64,000 nt of DNA from Nocardioides sp. Iso805N (GTDB lineage: Bacteria; Actinomycetota; Actinomycetes; Propionibacteriales; Nocardioidaceae). This document shows, in pieces, positions 18,382 to 26,781 of this stretch. A model generated the notes under the pieces. It made no database searches, was not told the DNA's origin, and worked only from the letters and a program-made list of their open reading frames with translations. The DNA lies in the NCBI RefSeq assembly GCF_000364605.1, contig NZ_KB822575.1, positions 730,237 to 794,236 of the forward strand. The letters are read 5' to 3'. The translations under genes were made by a program, and so were the position numbers. Numbering within the stretch: the stretch's first letter is position 1; the number at the start of each line of letters is the position of its first letter.

Positions 18382-18447
18382 CACGCCGAGCCTGTCGAGG
18401 CGTCAGAGCACCCGCACGCCGAGCCTGTCGAGGCGTCAGAGCACCCG
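18382..18447. repeat. Perfect 33-bp tandem duplication at a gene end
   Basis: Two identical 33-bp units, 18382-18414 and 18415-18447. Each contains GCCGAGCCTGTCGAGGCG, a member of a dispersed palindromic family also seen at 36578-36613. The right copy covers the last codons and stop of the ABC ATPase gene, so the left copy repeats its terminal Arg-Val-Leu-stop codons outside the gene. Confidence 0.9.
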
Positions 18448-19191
18448 GGCGAGGAACTCGCGGGTGCGCTCCTCGCGAGGGTCGCCGAAGAGCTGCTCCG
18501 GCGGCCCCTGCTCGAGGATGCGGCCCTTGTCCAGGAAGCAGACAGAGGTCGCGACCTCGCGGGCGAACGCCATCTCGTGGGTGGCCAGGATCATCGTCAT
18601 CCCGGCGGCCGCCTCGGCGCGCACGATCTCCAGCACCTCGCCGACCAGCTCGGGGTCCAAGGCCGCGGTGATCTCGTCGAGCAGCAGCAGCCGCGGCCGC
18701 GTGCACAGCGCCCGCACCAGCGCGACGCGCTGCTGCTGACCACCCGAGAGCGCATCCGGGTACGCCGCGGCCTTGTCGCCCAGACCGAACCGCTCGAGCA
18801 GCTCCAGCGCGCGCGACCGGGCCTCCCGCTTCGACACGTTGTGGACCAGCGACTGCGCGAGTGTGCAGTTGTCCAGCACCGTCAGGTGCGGGAAGAGGTT
18901 GTAGGCCTGGAACACCATGCCGATCTCGCGGCGTACGGTCCGGGGGTCGACGCGCGGGTCGGAGATCTCCGTGCCGTCGAAGGCGATCACGCCGTCCTGG
19001 ATCTCCTCCAGGAGGTTGAGGCAGCGCAGCAGCGTGGACTTGCCCGACCCGGATGCGCCGATCAGGCAGATCACGTCGTGCGGTGCGACCGAGAGCGAGA
19101 TGTCGTGCAGCACGACGCGGTCGGCATAGGCCTTGCGGAGGTTCTGCACCTCCAGGAGCGCGCTCGTCGAGCCGTTCGCCGTCTGACTCAT
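18436..19191 (-). CDS. ABC transporter ATP-binding protein (second amino acid importer)
   Basis: 251-residue ATPase. Walker A GASGSGKST, Q-loop FQAYNLFPHL, signature LSGGQQQR, then LLLDEIT, where the usual Pro after Glu is Ile, and an H-loop ATHEM. Its start overlaps the permease stop by 4 bp (ATGA). Its 3' end is encoded within a 33-bp tandem duplication. With the permease and lipoprotein upstream it forms a complete importer, separate from the one at the left of the window. Confidence 0.92.
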   Translation of the reverse strand: MSQTANGSTSALLEVQNLRKAYADRVVLHDISLSVAPHDVICLIGASGSGKSTLLRCLNLLEEIQDGVIAFDGTEISDPRVDPRTVRREIGMVFQAYNLFPHLTVLDNCTLAQSLVHNVSKREARSRALELLERFGLGDKAAAYPDALSGGQQQRVALVRALCTRPRLLLLDEITAALDPELVGEVLEIVRAEAAAGMTMILATHEMAFAREVATSVCFLDKGRILEQGPPEQLFGDPREERTREFLARVL

Positions 19192-20069
19192 CGACCCTGC
19201 TCCCGTCGGATCTGGCGCAGCATCAGCCAGTCGGTCAGGCGGGTCAGCGGCACGGCCACGATCAAGAAGTACATCGCGGCGACGAACAGCGAGGTGCCGT
19301 TGAAGTGGTAACCCTGCCAGTCACTGGCGGCGCGCATGGCCTCCCAGACGCCCACCACCGAGATGAGCGCGGTGTCCTTCTGCAGCGAGACCAGGTCGTT
19401 CATCAGCGGCGGCACCGCGCGGCGGACGGCCTGCGGGAAGACCACCCGCCACATCGCCTGGGTCCGGGAGAGGCCGAGTGCCTCGGCGGAGGACCACTGC
19501 GTGGGATGCACGGACAGGATGCCGGCGCGCAGCACCTCCGCGACGTAGGCGCCGTAGCAGAGGGTGAGCGCGATGCAGGCCAGCCAGAACAGGGACGTCG
19601 GCACGCCGTTGAGCTGCAGGGCCGGTACGCCGACGCCGATCAGCACGATGACCAGCAGCGAAGGCACCCCGCGGAACAGGTCGGTGTAGACCACCGACAC
19701 CACCCGCAACGGCGCCAGCCACGGTGAGCGGGACTGGCGGCACACCGCGACCAGCGAGGCCAGTACCAGCACGCACGGCTCGGTGACCAGGAAGATCCGG
19801 ATGTTCATCCAGAAGCCGCGGCTGACCGAGGGGAAGGAACCCTTGAAGTCCGACCAGGACAGGAAGTAGCTGCGGAACGCCGGCCAGCCGGGTGAGGTCA
19901 GGAAGACCGAGAGCACGGCACCGAGCACCACGATCGTGACGACCGTGGCCAGCACGGCGCGGCGTACGCGCATCGCACGGGCGACGCGGGCACGCTCGAC
20001 CTGGCGCGGGCTCGGGGTCCAGCCCTGACCCATGCCGGAGTCAGGGCCCGTGACGGCCTCTGTGCTCAC
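19188..20069 (-). CDS. ABC transporter permease (second amino acid importer)
   Basis: 293-residue HisM/GlnP-type membrane subunit. After about 45 soluble residues come a first membrane helix (VLATVVTIVVLGAVLSVFL) and the permease core, with an EAA-like loop (YVAEVLRAGILSVHPTQW). The open frame begins 12 codons earlier, but GTG at 20069 overlaps the stop of the binding-protein gene by 4 bp (GTGA), as at the other junction of this operon, and is preferred. Confidence 0.87.
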   Translation of the reverse strand: MSTEAVTGPDSGMGQGWTPSPRQVERARVARAMRVRRAVLATVVTIVVLGAVLSVFLTSPGWPAFRSYFLSWSDFKGSFPSVSRGFWMNIRIFLVTEPCVLVLASLVAVCRQSRSPWLAPLRVVSVVYTDLFRGVPSLLVIVLIGVGVPALQLNGVPTSLFWLACIALTLCYGAYVAEVLRAGILSVHPTQWSSAEALGLSRTQAMWRVVFPQAVRRAVPPLMNDLVSLQKDTALISVVGVWEAMRAASDWQGYHFNGTSLFVAAMYFLIVAVPLTRLTDWLMLRQIRREQGR

Positions 20070-20947
20070 TTCAGTACCGGCACGCTCTCCATGTTGGCGA
20101 GCCACTGCTGCTGGAGCTGGTCGAGGGTGCCGTTGGACTTCAACGTGGCGAGCGCCGTGTTGACGCAGGTCACCAGCGGGTTGTTCTTCTCGAAGAGGAG
20201 GCCGAACTCCTCCGGCTCACTGTTGGAGAACCGGCCGGCGACAACGCTGCCCTTGATCTCGCTGGAGATGTAGTCGGCGCTCGGGAGGTCGGTGACCAGA
20301 CCGTCGATCTGGCCGTGCAGCAGGGCCTGCTTCGCCTGGTCGTCGGTGTCGAAGACCAGCGGCTGGCTGCTCGGCTGGACGTCGTCGCGGATGGCGGTCA
20401 GGCTCGTCGTCGCGGTCTCGGCGCCGAGCTTGAGGTCCTTCAGGCCGGCCAGGCTGGAGGCCTTGTCCTTGTTCTTCGCCAGCGTGATCACGGCCTGGTC
20501 GGCGGTGTAGTAGCCGTCGGAGAACGTGACCACCTTGGCGCGGTCGGGCGTGATCGAGATCTGGTTGATGTCGAAGTCGAACTTCTTCGCGCCCGGCGTG
20601 TAGGAGCTGTTGAACGACTCCTTGGTCCAGTTCACCTGGTCAGCGGTGAAGCCGAGCTGCTTGGCCACCGCGTAGGCGACCGCCGACTCGAAGCCCTGAC
20701 CGTTGCTCGGGTCGTTCTTCTTGAACCACGGCGCGTACGCCGGCGAGTCCGTCGCGATGGTCAGCTTGCCCGCGTCGTAGAGGTGCAGGTCGGCGGGCGC
20801 GCAGGAGGCGGCGCTCGCGCTGGCCGTGCCGCCGGCCGACGGCGAGTCACCAGCGTCGGAGGCGGAGTTGTTCTTGGCGGAGCAGGCGGCCAGGCTCGCG
20901 GCGGTCAACACGACGGCGACGAGGGCAGCGGAGGAACGCAGGCGCAT
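20066..20947 (-). CDS. ABC transporter substrate-binding lipoprotein (second importer)
   Basis: 293-residue family 3 binding protein. Starting at ATG 20947 gives a clean lipoprotein signal (MRLRSSAALVAVVLTAASLA, Cys22), followed by a Ser/Ala/Gly linker and an SBP_bac_3 domain. An upstream ATG would add 15 residues and spoil the signal. TACGAT on the minus strand ends 6 bases before the ATG, so the operon is probably leaderless. Order: binding protein, permease, ATPase, all overlapping. The ligand is an amino acid by family; the neighbouring fatty-acid genes give no further clue. Confidence 0.86.
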   Translation of the reverse strand: MRLRSSAALVAVVLTAASLAACSAKNNSASDAGDSPSAGGTASASAASCAPADLHLYDAGKLTIATDSPAYAPWFKKNDPSNGQGFESAVAYAVAKQLGFTADQVNWTKESFNSSYTPGAKKFDFDINQISITPDRAKVVTFSDGYYTADQAVITLAKNKDKASSLAGLKDLKLGAETATTSLTAIRDDVQPSSQPLVFDTDDQAKQALLHGQIDGLVTDLPSADYISSEIKGSVVAGRFSNSEPEEFGLLFEKNNPLVTCVNTALATLKSNGTLDQLQQQWLANMESVPVLK

Positions 20948-21036
20948 GGCGGCATCGTACGGCGCGAGCAGTATGTCTACCCATTCGCTCACCCTTCTAC
21001 ACCTGCGCCGTTCGACACACCGCGCTCGCCGATTCA

Positions 21037-21054
21037 GTTACTAGCAAGTAACCT
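21037..21054 (+). promoter_or_regulatory. Palindrome over the fadH -10 region
   Basis: GTTACT-AGCA-AGTAAC is a perfect inverted repeat with 6-bp arms (21037-21052). It overlaps the -10 like TAACCT (21049-21054), which ends 6 bases before the FadH ATG. Such a position suits a TetR-type repressor. No dedicated regulator gene is adjacent. Confidence 0.5.
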
Positions 21055-21060
21055 CTGCGC

Positions 21061-23067
21061 ATGGCGTACGACCACCTGCTGTCCCCGATCACCATCGGCG
21101 ACCTCACCCTGCGCAACCGCGTCGTGATGGGCTCGATGCACACCGGTCTGGAGGACCACGTGCGGGACATCCCGAGGCTGTCCGCCTACTTCGCCGAGCG
21201 CGCTCGTGGCGGCGTCGGCCTGATCGTCACCGGCGGCTACGCACCCAACAAGCGCGGCTGGCTCAAGCCGCTGGCCGCCGAGATGAGCTCGCGCCTGCAC
21301 GCGGCCCGGCACCGCGAGGTGACCGCCGCGGTGCACGAGGAGGGCGGCGCGATCGCACTGCAGGTGCTGCACGCCGGTCGCTACGCCTACGTGCCGTGGT
21401 CGGTCTCGGCCAGCGCGATCAAGGCACCGATCAACCCGTTCAAGCCGCACGCGCTGTCCACGAAGGGCGTGGAGAGCACCGTCAGCGACTTCGCCCGCAG
21501 CATCGCGCTGGCCCGCAAGGCCGGCTACGACGCGGTCGAGATCATGGGGTCGGAGGGCTACCTGATCAACCAGTTCCTCGCCGAGCGGACCAACCAGCGC
21601 ACCGACCGCTGGGGCGGTACGGCGAGCAACCGGCAGCGCTTCCCGGTCGAGATCGTCCGCCGCGCGCGCGAGCTGGTGGGCGCCGACTTCCCGATCATGT
21701 TCCGGCTCTCCCTCATCGACCTCGTCGAGGGCGGCCAGACCTGGGAGGAGACGATCGACCTCGCCTACGCGCTGCAGGACGCCGGTGTGAGCGTGCTCAA
21801 CACCGGCATCGGCTGGCACGAGGCCCGTGTGCCCACGATCATCACCCAGGTCCCGCGCGGCGCCTGGCTCGACTTCACGGCGCGGCTGCGCTCGGAGGTC
21901 AGCGTGCCGGTCTGCGCCTCCAACCGGATCAACACCCCCGAGCTGGCCGACGCAGCGATCGCCGAGGGCAAGGCCGACCTGGTCTCGATGGCGCGGCCGC
22001 TGCTCGCCGACCCGGAGTTCGTCGCCAAGGCGGCGCAGGACCGCGCCGATGAGATCAACACCTGCATCGGCTGCAACCAGGCCTGTCTCGACCACGCCTT
22101 CAGCAACAAGGCGGCATCCTGCCTGGTCAACCCGCGCGCCTGCCGCGAGACGACGCTGGTGCTCTCGCCGGTCCGGACCAGGAAGCGGGTCGCGGTCGTC
22201 GGCGCCGGTCCGGCCGGGCTCTCGGCCGCGGTCTCGGCCGCCGAGCGCGGCCTGGAGGTGACGCTGTTCGAGAAGGGCGAGGAGATCGGCGGCCAGTTCC
22301 GGCTCGCGATGGCGGTGCCCGGCAAAGAGGACTTCACCGACACCCTGCGCTACTTCGGCCGTCGGTTGGAGGTGCTCGGCGTCGACGTACGGCTCAAGAC
22401 CGAGGCGACCCTCGCCGACCTCCAGCAGTACGACGACGTCATCGTGGCCACCGGTGTCGCGCCCCGCGTCCCCAGCCTCGACGGAGTCGACCTTCCCGGC
22501 GTGGTGTCCTACGCCGACGTGCTCTCCGGCCGGGTCGACCCCGGCCAGCGGGTCGCGGTCATCGGTGCCGGTGGCATCGGTGTCGACGTCTCCACCTGGC
22601 TCACCCAGGAGCACCCGGAGACGCTCGACGAGTGGATGGAGCACTGGGGCGTCGGCGACCCGGCGTACCACCGTGGCGGGCTGGTCGAGCCGGCACCGCG
22701 CACTCCGGCGCGCCACGTGACCCTGCTGCAGCGCAAGACCACCCCGATCGGCATCGGGCTGGGGAAGACCTCCGGCTGGGCTCACCGCGCTCGCCTCAAG
22801 CAGGAGGCAGTGCGGATGGTGAGTGGCGCGGCGTACGAGGGGATCGAAGCCGGACCCGAGGGCGGGCTGGTGGTGCGCTACCGGGTCGACGGCGAGCCGC
22901 AGACGCTGAGCGTCGACACCGTGGTGCTGTGCGCCGGCCAGGAGTCGGTGCGCGATCTGTGGGTGGAGCGGGCCGGCTGGCACCTGATCGGCGGCGCCGA
23001 CGTGGCCGCGGAGCTGGACGCCAAGCGGGCGATCGAGCAGGGCACCCGGGTCGCCGCCGCGCTCTGA
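21061..23067 (+). CDS. fadH: NADPH-dependent 2,4-dienoyl-CoA reductase (FadH-like)
   Basis: 668-residue iron-sulfur flavoprotein that removes double bonds at even positions during beta-oxidation of unsaturated fatty acids. The FMN barrel (about residues 1-330) contains EIMGSEGYLINQFLAERTNQ, which resembles the E. coli FadH active-site region. The [4Fe-4S] ligands are Cys335, Cys338, Cys342 and Cys354. FAD- and NADPH-binding Rossmann motifs follow (VVGAGPAGLSAA and VIGAGGIGVDV). The start appears leaderless. It stands alone and divergent from the second ABC operon, but fits with the nearby fad genes. Confidence 0.92.
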   Translation: MAYDHLLSPITIGDLTLRNRVVMGSMHTGLEDHVRDIPRLSAYFAERARGGVGLIVTGGYAPNKRGWLKPLAAEMSSRLHAARHREVTAAVHEEGGAIALQVLHAGRYAYVPWSVSASAIKAPINPFKPHALSTKGVESTVSDFARSIALARKAGYDAVEIMGSEGYLINQFLAERTNQRTDRWGGTASNRQRFPVEIVRRARELVGADFPIMFRLSLIDLVEGGQTWEETIDLAYALQDAGVSVLNTGIGWHEARVPTIITQVPRGAWLDFTARLRSEVSVPVCASNRINTPELADAAIAEGKADLVSMARPLLADPEFVAKAAQDRADEINTCIGCNQACLDHAFSNKAASCLVNPRACRETTLVLSPVRTRKRVAVVGAGPAGLSAAVSAAERGLEVTLFEKGEEIGGQFRLAMAVPGKEDFTDTLRYFGRRLEVLGVDVRLKTEATLADLQQYDDVIVATGVAPRVPSLDGVDLPGVVSYADVLSGRVDPGQRVAVIGAGGIGVDVSTWLTQEHPETLDEWMEHWGVGDPAYHRGGLVEPAPRTPARHVTLLQRKTTPIGIGLGKTSGWAHRARLKQEAVRMVSGAAYEGIEAGPEGGLVVRYRVDGEPQTLSVDTVVLCAGQESVRDLWVERAGWHLIGGADVAAELDAKRAIEQGTRVAAAL

Positions 23068-23081
23068 GCGGATCGTTGCAC

Positions 23082-23100
23082 GAGGCGCTCGAGGCGCCTC
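23082..23100 (+). terminator. Short hairpin after fadH
   Basis: 7-bp perfect GC-rich stem (GAGGCGC with GCGCCTC) and a 5-base loop, 14 bp after the fadH stop. The sequence just after it resembles the dispersed CCTCGACAGGCTCG repeat family. Confidence 0.45.
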
Positions 23101-23137
23101 GACGGGCTCGACGACCCGTGCCGATAGTCTCGAACGC

Positions 23138-23551
23138 GTGGACTGCCTCTTCTGCGCGATCGTGGCCGGTGACATCCCCTCGACGAAGGTCTACGAGGAC
23201 GAGCTGACCTATGCGTTCATGGACATCTCGCCGGCTTCCGAGGGCCACCTCGTCGTGGTGCCGAAGCGGCACTCCAAGGACATCTTGGAGATCGGAGCGG
23301 ACGACCTCAACGCCGTCTTGCTGACCGGCCAGCGGCTCGCCCGCCGGGTCACCGAGGTGCTCGGCGCGGACGGCGTGAACCTGCTCAACAACCGCGGTGA
23401 GCACGCCTGGCAGACCGTCTTCCACTTCCACCTGCATGTCATCCCGCGGTACGCCGACAAGTCCCGCGACCGGCTGCAGCTGCCGTGGATCCCCGAGCCC
23501 GGGGACCTGGACCAGATCAAGGCGACGGGTGCGAAGCTGGCGCTGGGATAG
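23138..23551 (+). CDS. HIT family nucleotide hydrolase
   Basis: 137-residue histidine-triad protein of the HinT type, which hydrolyses nucleoside phosphoramidates or dinucleotides. Cys3 and Cys6 form the CxxC start (MDCLFCAIVAG). The triad FHFHLHVIPRY has His96, His98 and His100. GTG start without Shine-Dalgarno; GATAGT at 23123-23128 is a possible -10 for a nearly leaderless transcript. Confidence 0.93.
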   Translation: MDCLFCAIVAGDIPSTKVYEDELTYAFMDISPASEGHLVVVPKRHSKDILEIGADDLNAVLLTGQRLARRVTEVLGADGVNLLNNRGEHAWQTVFHFHLHVIPRYADKSRDRLQLPWIPEPGDLDQIKATGAKLALG

Positions 23552-23607
23552 TCCGGGGCGCAAATCAGGGGCTACCGATCGGTAAGGCTGATTTCCGCCC
23601 CGGACTA
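23549..23607. terminator. Bidirectional long hairpin between HIT and GH1 genes
   Basis: 20-base arms 23549-23568 and 23588-23607 pair almost perfectly, with one C-C mismatch beside an AAAT/ATTT step. The apex contains the palindrome ACCGATCGGT. The stop codon of the HIT gene lies in the left arm. The two flanking genes converge, so it can serve both. Confidence 0.75.
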
Positions 23608-24960
23608 CCCCAGCAGGTGGTGCTCCTGAGCCGCGATCACCCCGGCGTACCAGTCGAACGAGCGCTTCGGCGTGCGAGCGCCGCTGGCATGATCGACGTG
23701 GACCAGCCCGTAGCGCTGCCGGAAGCCCTCGTCCCAGTCCCAGCCGTCGAGCAGGTGGCCGACGTAGTAGCCACGGACGTCGACACCGCGGCGGCATGCT
23801 TCCGCGACCGCCTCGAGGTGACCGGCGAGGAAGTCGATCCGGGGCTGGTCGTCGACCACGCCGTGCTGGTCGGGTCCCATCCCGTAGGACGCACCGTTCT
23901 CGGTGATCACGAACGGCGGAAGCGCGGCACGGAAGCGCGCGCGGGTCAGGACCAGCCACTCGCGTAGTGCCGAAGGCACCACCGGCCAGTCCATGTCCGT
24001 GGTCGGGTAGCCGAGCAGCGGTGTCATCTGGAACGGCAGCTCGCTCTCGCTGTCCTCGGCGACCGCGGCCACGCGCCAGGGGTGGTAGAAGTTCACGCCG
24101 TAGAAGTCGAGGGGCTGCCGGATGGTGGCGAGGTCGCCCTCCTCGACAATCTCCTCGGCGAGCGGCAGCAGGTCCACCGGGTAGCGGCCGAGCAGCATCG
24201 ACTCCAGGAACAGCCCGTTCCACAGCGTGTCGATCAGCTTGGTCGCGCCGACGTCGGCCGGGTCGTCGGAGGCCGGCCACATCGGGGAGTGGTTGTTGGC
24301 ACAGCCGATGTCGTGCGCTCCGGCCTCACGCAGCGCGATCACCGCGCGGCCATGGGCGACCAGCAGGGTGTGCGCTGCCGCGGCCGACCCGAAGACCAGG
24401 TCCCGCCCCGGCGCCCATCGGCCGGTGCCATAGCCCAGATAGGCGACTGCGTTCGGCTCCTGGATCGGCACCCACGAGGCGACCCTGTCCGCGAACCGCT
24501 CGCCGAGAAGCGCGGCGTACGTCGCGAAGGCCTCGATGGTGGCCCGGTTGAGCCAGCCGCCGTCGTCCTCCAGCGCCTGCGGGAGGTCGTGGAAGTAGAG
24601 GGTGGCGACCGGAGAGATGCCGGCGTCGAGCAAGGCGTCGAGGTAGCGGTCGTAGTGGTCGACGGCCTTCGGGTTCAACGGCCCGCGGCCCGCGGCCTGG
24701 AAGCGCGTCCAGGGGAAGGAGAACCGGTGAGCACCCACTCCCAGGCGACGCAGCAGGGCGACGTCCTCCGGGTAGCGGTGGTAGCTGTCGCAGGCCGACG
24801 CCGCGTCGCTGCCGTCCAGGATCGCGCCCGGGCGACGCGCGAAGGTGTCCCAGATGCTGGCGCCGCGCCCGTCCTCGGCGACGGCGCCCTCGACCTGGTA
24901 CGCCGCCGCGACGGTCCCGAACCGGAAGCCCGCTGGGAGCTGAGGTGCAACCACAGGCAC
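23605..24960 (-). CDS. Glycoside hydrolase family 1 beta-glucosidase-like protein
   Basis: 451-residue cytoplasmic GH1 protein without a signal peptide. Barrel blocks are visible: GTVAAAYQVEGA, HRFSFPWTRFQ, YHRYPEDVALL. The acid/base region reads WVPIQEPN rather than the usual W-x-T-F/L-N-E-P: Glu168 is present, but the conserved Asn before it is Gln167 and the Thr is Pro. The nucleophile Glu354 lies in FVITENGAS. GTG 24960 follows AGGGAAG closely; GTG 24954 would have better spacing. The start is only 10 bp from the divergent pirin start. Confidence 0.88.
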   Translation of the reverse strand: MPVVAPQLPAGFRFGTVAAAYQVEGAVAEDGRGASIWDTFARRPGAILDGSDAASACDSYHRYPEDVALLRRLGVGAHRFSFPWTRFQAAGRGPLNPKAVDHYDRYLDALLDAGISPVATLYFHDLPQALEDDGGWLNRATIEAFATYAALLGERFADRVASWVPIQEPNAVAYLGYGTGRWAPGRDLVFGSAAAAHTLLVAHGRAVIALREAGAHDIGCANNHSPMWPASDDPADVGATKLIDTLWNGLFLESMLLGRYPVDLLPLAEEIVEEGDLATIRQPLDFYGVNFYHPWRVAAVAEDSESELPFQMTPLLGYPTTDMDWPVVPSALREWLVLTRARFRAALPPFVITENGASYGMGPDQHGVVDDQPRIDFLAGHLEAVAEACRRGVDVRGYYVGHLLDGWDWDEGFRQRYGLVHVDHASGARTPKRSFDWYAGVIAAQEHHLLG

Positions 24961-24970
24961 AATCTTCCCT

Positions 24971-25642
24971 GTGACGGTCGAGATCCGCCGAGGAAACACC
25001 CGATTCATGGAGCGCGTCGGCGCAAGAGCCACCTGGCACGCGCTCTCCTTCGGCGAGAACTACGACCCGGACCGGCTGCGGCTGGGGCCGATCGTGTGCC
25101 ACGACGAGCACCTCCTGGGTCGCGGCCAGGGCTTCACCAGCCACCGGCACGAGGAGCTCGAGATCGTCACGTGGGTGATCAGCGGCTCCGTCGTCCACGA
25201 GGACACCCTCGGCTCGTCGGCCACCGTCACGCCCGGCACCGTCGGCCACCTCACCGCTGGCACCGGGGTGTCGCACAGTGAGCTCGCGGCCGCACCCCAG
25301 ACGCGGTTCGTGCAGGTCTGGCTGACACCGGACGAGCCGGGTCGGACTCCGGCGTACGCGACGGCCGAGGCCGCCATCGTGCCCGGCCGGCTGTGCGAGG
25401 TGCTGCGCCCGACCGACGGGGCGACCTTCTCGGTCGCCCGCCTGGCCGCCGGTGAGAGCGTCAGCGTCCCGCCCGCGACCCTGCGCCACGTGTACGTCGC
25501 CACCGGGGCGCTGCTGCGCTCCTCGCTCGCGGAGCCGCTCTCGCAGGGCGATGCGTTCGTGATCGACGGGGAGGACGGGCAGGCCCCGATCGAGGTCACC
25601 GCGGCCGTCCCGACCGAGCTGCTGGTGTGGCAGTTCCGATGA
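24971..25642 (+). CDS. Pirin family protein
   Basis: 223-residue bicupin. The N-terminus (VEIRRGNTRFMERVG, then HALSFGENYDP) and the metal site with His58 and His60 (SHRHEELEI), then VTWVISGSVVHED and GVSHSE, mark the pirin family. Some pirins are quercetinases or redox sensors; the function here is unknown. GTG start, with CACAAT at 24958-24963 ending 7 bases upstream. That -10 like box overlaps the start codon of the divergent GH1 gene. Confidence 0.88.
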   Translation: MTVEIRRGNTRFMERVGARATWHALSFGENYDPDRLRLGPIVCHDEHLLGRGQGFTSHRHEELEIVTWVISGSVVHEDTLGSSATVTPGTVGHLTAGTGVSHSELAAAPQTRFVQVWLTPDEPGRTPAYATAEAAIVPGRLCEVLRPTDGATFSVARLAAGESVSVPPATLRHVYVATGALLRSSLAEPLSQGDAFVIDGEDGQAPIEVTAAVPTELLVWQFR

Positions 25643-25693
25643 GGTGCGCGTGCGCCGGGGCTGCCGGGATGCGGCCTGCTGTTTTAGACCAAA

Positions 25694-25715
25694 CCGGCCC
25701 CCGCGCCGGGGCCGG
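25694..25715. terminator. Hairpin between pirin and LuxR-type gene
   Basis: Perfect 8-bp stem CCGGCCCC with GGGGCCGG and a 6-base loop, 52 bp after the pirin stop. It is probably the pirin terminator; an attenuating role on the next gene is possible, since it ends 18 bp before that start. Confidence 0.45.
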
Positions 25716-25733
25716 CGTGCCAGGGTGAACACT

Positions 25734-26756
25734 GTGTCGATGACCGACCCGACGAGGCCTACGGCGCCACCGCCGCACGCGACCCCGCCGACGTTCGCCG
25801 GACCGGTCGCCCCCGCCTGGTCGCTCGCGCGCGCCGGCCGGATCCGTCTCGCCGTCGACGAGCTGCACCGGCTGCAGCGACCCGAGACCGCGGCCACGCT
25901 CACCTCCCCGCAACTCGCGCTCACCGCCCTGCTCCAGGTCGAGCTCGACCTGGCCGCCGGCGAGGTCGCCGCCGCGACCGGGCACCTCGGACCGCTCACC
26001 GCGCTGAGCGGCGAGGTGGAGGAGCTGGCCGCCGAGCTCGCCAGCGGCGACGCCGCCGCGGCGTACGGCGACCATGCGGTCGCGCGTGACCACTTCCTGG
26101 CAGCTGGGGCGCTCCCGGGTGCCGGCGAGACCCTGCTCCGGCCGTGGTGGGTCGGCGCCGTACCGGCCCTGGTGCGGACCGGGCGCCGCCGCGAGGGCGC
26201 CGAGCTCGCCCGCGAACACGTCGCTCGCGCCGAGGAGACCCAGGACCCCTTCACGCTCGCGCACGGGTTGCGCGCCCTGGCCACCGCCGACACCAGCCGC
26301 GACCCGCTCGGCATGCTCCGGCGCGCGCAGCAGCTGGCCGGCCTGTCGGGCAGCCAGCGGCTCGCCGCCCAGCTCGACACCGACGTCGCCGCGCTCACGA
26401 TCCTCTCCCCCGGCGCCACCGGACCGGAGATCGTGCCGATGCTGCGCAGCGCGGAGACCTACGCCGGCGAGGAGGGCCTGTGGCCTCTGCACGCCCGCGT
26501 GGTGGCGTTGCTGGCCAGGGTCGGCGAGGCGGCACGGCCGCTGGCGGGCCGGGCTCTCGACGTACTCACTCCTGCCGAGCAGCGCGTCGCCAAGCTCGCC
26601 TCGAACGCGCTGACCAACCGCCAGATCGCGGCCGAGCTCGGCGTCAGCGTCAAGGGCGTGGAGTGGCACCTGTCGCGGGTCTACCGCAAGCTCGGCATCA
26701 CCTCGCGGGAGGCCCTGGTCGTGCTGCTGGGCGACGAGGAGCCCGACGCTCGCTGA
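25734..26756 (+). CDS. LuxR-type helix-turn-helix regulator with TPR-like N-terminus
   Basis: About 340 residues. The C-terminal 65 residues form a LuxR/GerE DNA-binding domain (LTPAEQRVAKLASNALTNRQ, IAAELGVSVKGVEWHLSRVYRKLGI). The region before it is Ala/Leu-rich and helical, like the TPR part of LAL or MalT regulators, but there is no Walker A motif and no response-regulator domain. GTG 25734 has AGGG at suitable distance; ATG 25740 is an alternative. The longer open frame upstream is Arg-rich and unlikely to be coding. It converges on the DUF2332 gene. Confidence 0.78.
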   Translation: MSMTDPTRPTAPPPHATPPTFAGPVAPAWSLARAGRIRLAVDELHRLQRPETAATLTSPQLALTALLQVELDLAAGEVAAATGHLGPLTALSGEVEELAAELASGDAAAAYGDHAVARDHFLAAGALPGAGETLLRPWWVGAVPALVRTGRRREGAELAREHVARAEETQDPFTLAHGLRALATADTSRDPLGMLRRAQQLAGLSGSQRLAAQLDTDVAALTILSPGATGPEIVPMLRSAETYAGEEGLWPLHARVVALLARVGEAARPLAGRALDVLTPAEQRVAKLASNALTNRQIAAELGVSVKGVEWHLSRVYRKLGITSREALVVLLGDEEPDAR

Positions 26757-26781
26757 GCCCTGCGGCCGAGGTGGCCGACGC

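Noticed and set aside
18382..18447. Start of a CRISPR array
   Set aside because: Only two units, directly adjacent with no spacers, and overlapping a stop codon; no cas genes.
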